Shown piece after piece: positions 59,908 through 64,000 of a stretch of 64,000 nt of DNA (position 1 is the stretch's first letter; each line of letters starts with the position of its first letter). The stretch lies in contig NZ_BNBD01000005.1 of assembly GCF_014654785.1 (NCBI RefSeq), positions 248,001-312,000 of the forward strand, written 5' to 3'. Below the pieces are notes generated by a model. The model did no database searches. It saw only the letters and a program-made list of their open reading frames with translations, and was not told the DNA's origin. This DNA comes from Streptomyces mashuensis (lineage in GTDB: Bacteria > Actinomycetota > Actinomycetes > Streptomycetales > Streptomycetaceae). Both the position numbers and the translations under genes were made by a program.

Positions 59908-60792
59908 ATGGCTATCTTCCTCACCAAGGAATCCAAGGTCATCGTCCAGGGCATGACCGGCTCCGAGGGCCAGAAGCACACCCGGCGCATGCTCGCGTCC
60001 GGCACCAACATCGTCGGCGGCACCAACCCGCGCAAGGCCGGCCAGACGGTCGACTTCGACGGCAAGGAGATCCCGGTCTTCGGCACCGTCAAGGAGGCCA
60101 TGGAGAAGACCGGCGCCGACGTGACGGTCATCTTCGTGCCGGAGAAGGCCACCAAGGCCGCCGTCGTCGAGGCCATCGAGGCCGAGATCCCGCTGGCCGT
60201 CGTGATCACCGAGGGCGTCGCGGTCCACGACACCGCCTCGTTCTGGGCGCTCGCCCAGGCCAAGGGCAACAAGACCCGCATCATCGGCCCCAACTGCCCG
60301 GGTCTGATCAGCCCCGGCCAGTCGAACGCCGGCATCATCCCGGCCGACATCACCAAGCCCGGCCGCATCGGTCTGGTGTCGAAGTCCGGCACCCTGACCT
60401 ACCAGATGATGTACGAGCTGCGCGACATCGGCTTCAGCTCCTGCGTGGGCATCGGCGGTGACCCGATCATCGGCACCACCCACATCGACGCCCTCAAGGC
60501 GTTCCAGGAGGACCCCGAGACCGACCTGATCGTCATGATCGGTGAGATCGGTGGCGACGCCGAGGAGCGTGCGGCCGACTTCATCAAGGAGCACGTCACC
60601 AAGCCGGTCGTCGGCTACGTGGCCGGCTTCACCGCCCCCGAGGGCAAGACGATGGGCCACGCCGGCGCGATCGTGTCCGGTTCGTCCGGCACCGCGCAGG
60701 CCAAGAAGGAGGCCCTGGAGGCCGCGGGCGTGAAGGTCGGCAAGACCCCGTCCGAGACGGCCCGCCTGGCGCGCGCCGCGCTCGCCGGCTGA
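59908..60792 (+). CDS. sucD: Succinyl-CoA synthetase (ADP-forming), alpha subunit
   Basis: A 294-residue partner of SucC carrying the CoA-binding Rossmann domain ([24 protein letters not shown]) and the ligase domain with the phospho-histidine in [18 protein letters not shown]. Conserved [11 protein letters not shown] and [13 protein letters not shown] are present. ATG 59908 follows GAGGGA by eight bases. A strong terminator follows at 60818, so sucCD is a discrete operon. Confidence 0.97.
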   Translation: MAIFLTKESKVIVQGMTGSEGQKHTRRMLASGTNIVGGTNPRKAGQTVDFDGKEIPVFGTVKEAMEKTGADVTVIFVPEKATKAAVVEAIEAEIPLAVVITEGVAVHDTASFWALAQAKGNKTRIIGPNCPGLISPGQSNAGIIPADITKPGRIGLVSKSGTLTYQMMYELRDIGFSSCVGIGGDPIIGTTHIDALKAFQEDPETDLIVMIGEIGGDAEERAADFIKEHVTKPVVGYVAGFTAPEGKTMGHAGAIVSGSSGTAQAKKEALEAAGVKVGKTPSETARLARAALAG

Positions 60793-60817
60793 CCGTAGAC
60801 CGGTTCCGCGAGGTTCC

Positions 60818-60857
60818 CGGCGGGCCCGCACCCCTGCGAGGGGGTGCGGGCCCGCCG
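60818..60857 (+). terminator. Perfect 17-bp hairpin after sucCD
   Basis: CGGCGGGCCCGCACCCC (60818-60834) pairs with GGGGTGCGGGCCCGCCG (60841-60857) around a 6-base loop, 25 bases after the sucD stop. Confidence 0.93.
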
Positions 60858-60957
60858 CCGTACCGCTGCCCGTCCGGGGGCCGTCTGCTCTTCCCGGGCG
60901 AAAGCGACACGACGGTCAAATGCCAGCTACAGGCACCAACGGTGCGTTCTTGGCAGC

Positions 60958-62859
60958 ATGGCCCCCGTGAGCCTGTACGCCGAGCACGGCACCCCGCCGT
61001 CGTCGCCCCACCGCCCCGCGCCGGCCGGCGGGTCGGCGGCGAGCACGGTGTTCCTCGGCGGCGTGCTCGCCGCCGGCCTCGGGCTCGGCGTCTTCTCCAT
61101 GGCCGTGCTGGCCCTGTGGATCATCTCGCCGTACCCGGACAGCGGCCCCGGCGGAGCGCTGCGCGTCGCCGCCGACGTCTGGCTGCTGGCGCACGGCGCC
61201 GACCTGGTCCGCGGCACCGAGCTCGGCAGCGGCACCGTCCCCGTCGGCCTCACGCCGCTGGCCTGCACCGTCGTGCCCTGCACGCTGCTCTACCGGGCCG
61301 CGCGGCACGCCCTCGACCCGCCCGAGGACTGGCCGCCCGAGGCCCCCGGACCACCCCCGCGCACCGCCTTCGCCGCCATGCTGGGCGGCTACCTGCTGGT
61401 GGCTGCGGCCGCCGTGCTCTACGCGTCGTACGGCCCCGTGCGCGTCGCGCCGCTGAGCGCGCTGCTCTTCGTCCCGCTGTGCGCGGCGGTGTTCATCGGG
61501 GCGGGCGTGTGGACGGCGGCAGGGCGCCCCGGATGGCCCGCGCCGCCCGCCGTGCGCCGGGTGGTGCCCGCCGCGGTGCGCCGCTGGTTCACGCACGACC
61601 ACCTGGCCGGGGTGGTCCGCGCCGGTATCGCCGCCACCGTCACGCTGCTCATCGGCGGAACGCTTCTGCTGGCCGCCGCGCTGGGCCTGCACGCCGGGCT
61701 GGCGCGCGAGGCGTTCGCCCAGCTGTCGCCGGTCTGGTCGGGGCGGGTGTCCGTGGCGGTGCTGTGTGCCGCGCTGCTGCCCAACGCCGTCGTGTGGGCC
61801 GCGGCGTACGGGCTCGGCACCGGCTTCACGGTAGGCGCCGGCAGCGTCGTCGCCCCGCTCGCGGTGGCCGCGCCGCCCCGGCCCCGGCTGCCCGACTTCC
61901 CGCTGCTGGCGGCGCTGCCCGCGCCCGGCCCGGCGGGCCCGGCCGGCCTGGCCGCCGCCGCGGCGGTCACGGCCGCCACCGGAGCGGCACTGGCCAGGGC
62001 GGCGGTACGGCGCGACGACGACCTGCCGGGACGGTGCGAGACGGCCGCGACGGCCGTGCTGGGCGCGGTGCTGTGCGGCGTGCTGACGATGGCGCTGGGC
62101 TACGCGTCGGGCGGCCCGGTGGGCCGGTCGACGCTCGCCGCGTTCGGCCCGTGCGGCTGGCGCATGGGTGCGACGGTCGCGGCCTGCGCGGCGGCGGTGG
62201 GCGTGCCGGGGGCGCTCGTCGTGCGGTGGCGGCGCGGCACGGTGCTGCGGGCGCGGGAGGGTGAGGTCATGCGGGAGCGTACGGAACGGCTGAGGGGCTG
62301 GCGCCGGGTCGGCCACACGCTGGGCCTCGCGGTGGAGGAACCGGCCCCGCGCCCGGTGGCGCCTGTATCTGCCGGGCCTGCCGTGGCGCCTGAGCGGCGC
62401 TCCTGGTGGCGCTCTCTCGCCGAATGGTTCGGGTTCCGCGTGCCGGGCGCGCCGGTGCCGGAGGCGGCGGAAACGGTCACGTACGAGCCGGAGACGCTCC
62501 CGCTGAGGCCCCGCCAGGACGCGGACCGCCGCCCGCCGGTGTCCCCGTCCCCGGAGCCGCCGGAACTGGCGGACCCCCCGCCAGCGGCGAGGTCCGAGCC
62601 GTCGCTCTCGCCCCACCAGGCCCCGGCCCCCGCGAGCCCGGGGCCCGGCCCTGCCCGCGAACGCCGCCCCTGGTGGAAGAAACCGCGCCGCGACCGCGCC
62701 ACCCCGCCGCCCACCCCGGAGGCGGCGCCCCAGGAATGGCACGACCCGGCCTCCCGCGAGGCCCGCTGGGCAGCGCTGAAGAACGCCTCGGGCGACCTGG
62801 TCCCGGCGTTCGAACCGCAGGAACAGCCGCCCCAGGCGATTGACCCGGCTGCGCAGTGA
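60958..62859 (+). CDS. DUF6350 polytopic membrane protein (annotated PerM-like)
   Basis: A 633-residue membrane protein with about ten helices in the first ~440 residues (STVFLGGVLAAGLGLGVFSMAVLALWIIS, MLGGYLLVAAAAVLY, AGIAATVTLLIGGTLLLAAALGL and others). A Pro/Glu/Arg-rich cytoplasmic tail of ~190 residues follows. It belongs to DUF6350, whose members lie downstream of sucCD in Streptomyces and are sometimes labelled cell-division protein PerM; function is not established. ATG 60958 is taken, with GTG 60967 the alternative. There is no obvious ribosome site at either, so a leaderless start is possible. Confidence 0.88.
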   Translation: MAPVSLYAEHGTPPSSPHRPAPAGGSAASTVFLGGVLAAGLGLGVFSMAVLALWIISPYPDSGPGGALRVAADVWLLAHGADLVRGTELGSGTVPVGLTPLACTVVPCTLLYRAARHALDPPEDWPPEAPGPPPRTAFAAMLGGYLLVAAAAVLYASYGPVRVAPLSALLFVPLCAAVFIGAGVWTAAGRPGWPAPPAVRRVVPAAVRRWFTHDHLAGVVRAGIAATVTLLIGGTLLLAAALGLHAGLAREAFAQLSPVWSGRVSVAVLCAALLPNAVVWAAAYGLGTGFTVGAGSVVAPLAVAAPPRPRLPDFPLLAALPAPGPAGPAGLAAAAAVTAATGAALARAAVRRDDDLPGRCETAATAVLGAVLCGVLTMALGYASGGPVGRSTLAAFGPCGWRMGATVAACAAAVGVPGALVVRWRRGTVLRAREGEVMRERTERLRGWRRVGHTLGLAVEEPAPRPVAPVSAGPAVAPERRSWWRSLAEWFGFRVPGAPVPEAAETVTYEPETLPLRPRQDADRRPPVSPSPEPPELADPPPAARSEPSLSPHQAPAPASPGPGPARERRPWWKKPRRDRATPPPTPEAAPQEWHDPASREARWAALKNASGDLVPAFEPQEQPPQAIDPAAQ

Positions 62860-62871
62860 GCCGCACCGCGG

Positions 62872-63531
62872 TCAGGACACCGTTCTGCGGGTGGGTTCCT
62901 TCGGCCGTCCTGCCCGCAGTTTCCTCACGCGAGCGAGGACAGAGCGGAACGCCGCACTGCCCTCGCCGCTGCTGGCCGCCAGTACGTCCAGCAGTTCGGA
63001 GCTCAGGCCGAGGGCTTCCTCGTAGTCGGTGATGCTGTTCCAGGTGTGGGCGGCGCGGTGGGCCGACTCGCGGGTCATTCTGTGACGGGGCCCCAGCGCA
63101 GACCCTTGCAAGCCTGCCGTATGCAGGTACCAACGAGTTGCCACGCCATGTTGCCCCTTGACGTGGGCCAGCCAGCCCCGCAGCTCCCGGATGTTGATCG
63201 TGTACGGGTGCGCCGGCCCGTACTGCGCGGTGATCTCCTGGTCAAGGAGTTGGGCCTCGGCCTCGGCTGCCGCGAGTGCCTCCGAGTCCTGAGCTGTGCT
63301 GAAGGCAGCCGTGACCGCAGCGATTCTCTGCTGGTAGGGCTGCGGGGGTGGTGGCACCGACTCGTCGGCGCCGCCGTCAGCGACGGGCTCCCGGACAGCC
63401 GGTTCCGACGGTACGGGGGGCGCAGACTGGTCCGTTGTGTCGTCCTGTTGGTGGGTGGTCGCCCAGAAATCCGCGGTGACGGTACCCCACGGGAGCATGG
63501 GGTCGTCGTCGTGCTGCACGGGGAGTCGCAT
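62872..63531 (-). CDS. Hypothetical protein with helical (TPR-like) C-terminal half
   Basis: A 219-residue protein I do not recognise. Residues 1-~65 are Pro/Ala/Asp-rich and likely disordered. From ~65 on it is helical (QQRIAAVTAAFSTAQDSEALAAAEAEAQLLDQEI, NIRELRGWLAHVKGQHGVATRWYLHTA, RESAHRAAHTWNSITDYEEALGLSSELLDVLA) in a TPR-like rhythm. There is no signal peptide or membrane helix. It starts 27 bases after the stop of the hydrolase gene in the same direction, so the two are an operon. Third-position GC is lower than in sucCD, consistent with acquisition. Confidence 0.75.
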   Translation of the reverse strand: MRLPVQHDDDPMLPWGTVTADFWATTHQQDDTTDQSAPPVPSEPAVREPVADGGADESVPPPPQPYQQRIAAVTAAFSTAQDSEALAAAEAEAQLLDQEITAQYGPAHPYTINIRELRGWLAHVKGQHGVATRWYLHTAGLQGSALGPRHRMTRESAHRAAHTWNSITDYEEALGLSSELLDVLAASSGEGSAAFRSVLARVRKLRAGRPKEPTRRTVS

Positions 63532-63558
63532 AGCGCTTTCCAGTTCAGAAGAAACGTT

Positions 63559-64000
63559 TCATCCGGCATTGGGGAAGTAGGGCGGCGTCCAGCCTACGTA
63601 CTTGGCTCCCCACTTCTTCTCGATCGCGTCGGCATCCACGACGTCGATGTACCCCTGGCGCAGGATGTCATTGGAAACGATCTTTCCTTGGCCGAGGTAG
63701 ATGGCGATGTGTCCGGCGCGACTGCCCGTGTCCCAGTACATGAGGGCACCGGGGGGAGGGTTGCGGTCGGTGTGCTGCATTTCCTTGGGCACCACGCCGT
63801 AATGGTCGATGGCGTACTGCACGCCGGAGACGTTCCAGCCGTAGACGATCGCCGTGAAGGCGAGACAACGGTTGTACCAGCCGCTGGAGGATCCATCGCC
63901 GGCGTGGGCCTTGGCCCAGGCGATGGCCTCATCGACGCTTCTCGGGTTGTTGAGCTTCCAGCTCTGCTGGCCATCGGTGAAGGATCCGCCTCCGCCGTCG
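63559..64000 (-). CDS. Cell-wall hydrolase, NlpC/P60-CHAP-like (partial, runs off right edge)
   Basis: The visible C-terminal 146 residues form a cysteine amidase/endopeptidase domain. A Gly-rich linker (DGGGGSFTDGQ) leads to WAKAHAGDGSSSGWYNRCLAF (candidate catalytic Cys), then PPPGALMYWDTGSRAGHIAIYLGQGK (catalytic His in GHIAIYLG) and a C-terminal YVGWTPPYF. This is the layout of NlpC/P60 and CHAP enzymes found in secreted hydrolases, conjugation lysins and phage endolysins. The N-terminus is beyond the window. Base composition is less GC-extreme than the neighbours, and it sits with an unknown gene directly after DUF6350, suggesting an inserted segment. Confidence 0.82.
   Translation of the reverse strand, partial: DGGGGSFTDGQQSWKLNNPRSVDEAIAWAKAHAGDGSSSGWYNRCLAFTAIVYGWNVSGVQYAIDHYGVVPKEMQHTDRNPPPGALMYWDTGSRAGHIAIYLGQGKIVSNDILRQGYIDVVDADAIEKKWGAKYVGWTPPYFPNAG

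Overview
This window is the high-GC, densely packed chromosome of an actinomycete, almost certainly Streptomyces or a close relative. The evidence is near-universal G/C at third codon positions, GTG and TTG starts, many four-base ATGA/GTGA overlaps, mycothiol-type enzyme domains, and recognisable Streptomyces families (SCO4402 family, DUF5682, DUF5691, DUF6350, PspC-histidine kinases, TPR regulators). It looks like core chromosome with short accessory inserts; there is no large prophage and no long biosynthetic gene cluster.

Layout. 1-6.4 kb: an ECF sigma factor running off the left edge with its YCII partner, an FAD monooxygenase, a two-gene ABC-2 exporter and a primase/polymerase-like protein. 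6.8-13.3 kb: a TPR regulator, a membrane protein with eight EATTVLPP repeats, an SCO4402-family protein, purU, a Ser/Thr kinase and tRNA-Arg(ACG). 13.4-22.4 kb: an AlkZ-like winged-helix protein, an MFS pump with a divergent TetR gene and paired operators, an M64 peptidase, a TTG-started TPR regulator, a two-component pair and an STAS protein. 22.8-24.5 kb: an ECF sigma gene frameshifted by a 29-bp tandem duplication, overlapping its ZAS-type partner. 24.5-26.4 kb: a small accessory insert with two Cys/His mini-proteins divergent from a UTRA-only protein and a GntR-UTRA regulator. 26.5-33.5 kb: succinic semialdehyde dehydrogenase with an FAD oxidoreductase, chorismate mutase with a probable leader-peptide attenuator, guaA, and a Uma2 protein. 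33.6-44.2 kb: an envelope-stress neighbourhood (class II aldolase, L,D-transpeptidase, PspC protein, second Ser/Thr kinase, PspC-histidine kinase and response regulator, esterase, NlpC/P60 hydrolase). 44.3-50.5 kb: pcrA, an M23 endopeptidase, a lipase and a B12-binding mutase subunit. 50.5-58.5 kb: DUF5691 and SWIM genes divergent from a MoxR-type ATPase, DUF5682 and VWA operon. 58.7-62.9 kb: sucC, sucD and DUF6350. 62.9-64 kb: two reverse-strand genes including a cell-wall hydrolase running off the right edge.

How the parts fit. Three promoters match TTGTCRGTG-N8-TANNNT, the RecA/LexA-independent (PafBC-type) DNA-damage promoter of actinobacteria. One precedes pcrA, and two lie back to back between the SWIM gene and the MoxR/DUF5682/VWA operon. 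This makes the five-gene MoxR-VWA island a candidate damage-inducible ATPase/metal-ion-adhesion system of unknown function, and the best lead for an undescribed system. The second lead is chorismate mutase: its leader encodes a 24-residue peptide with an F-V-F-T-Y run, followed by mutually exclusive antiterminator and terminator hairpins.
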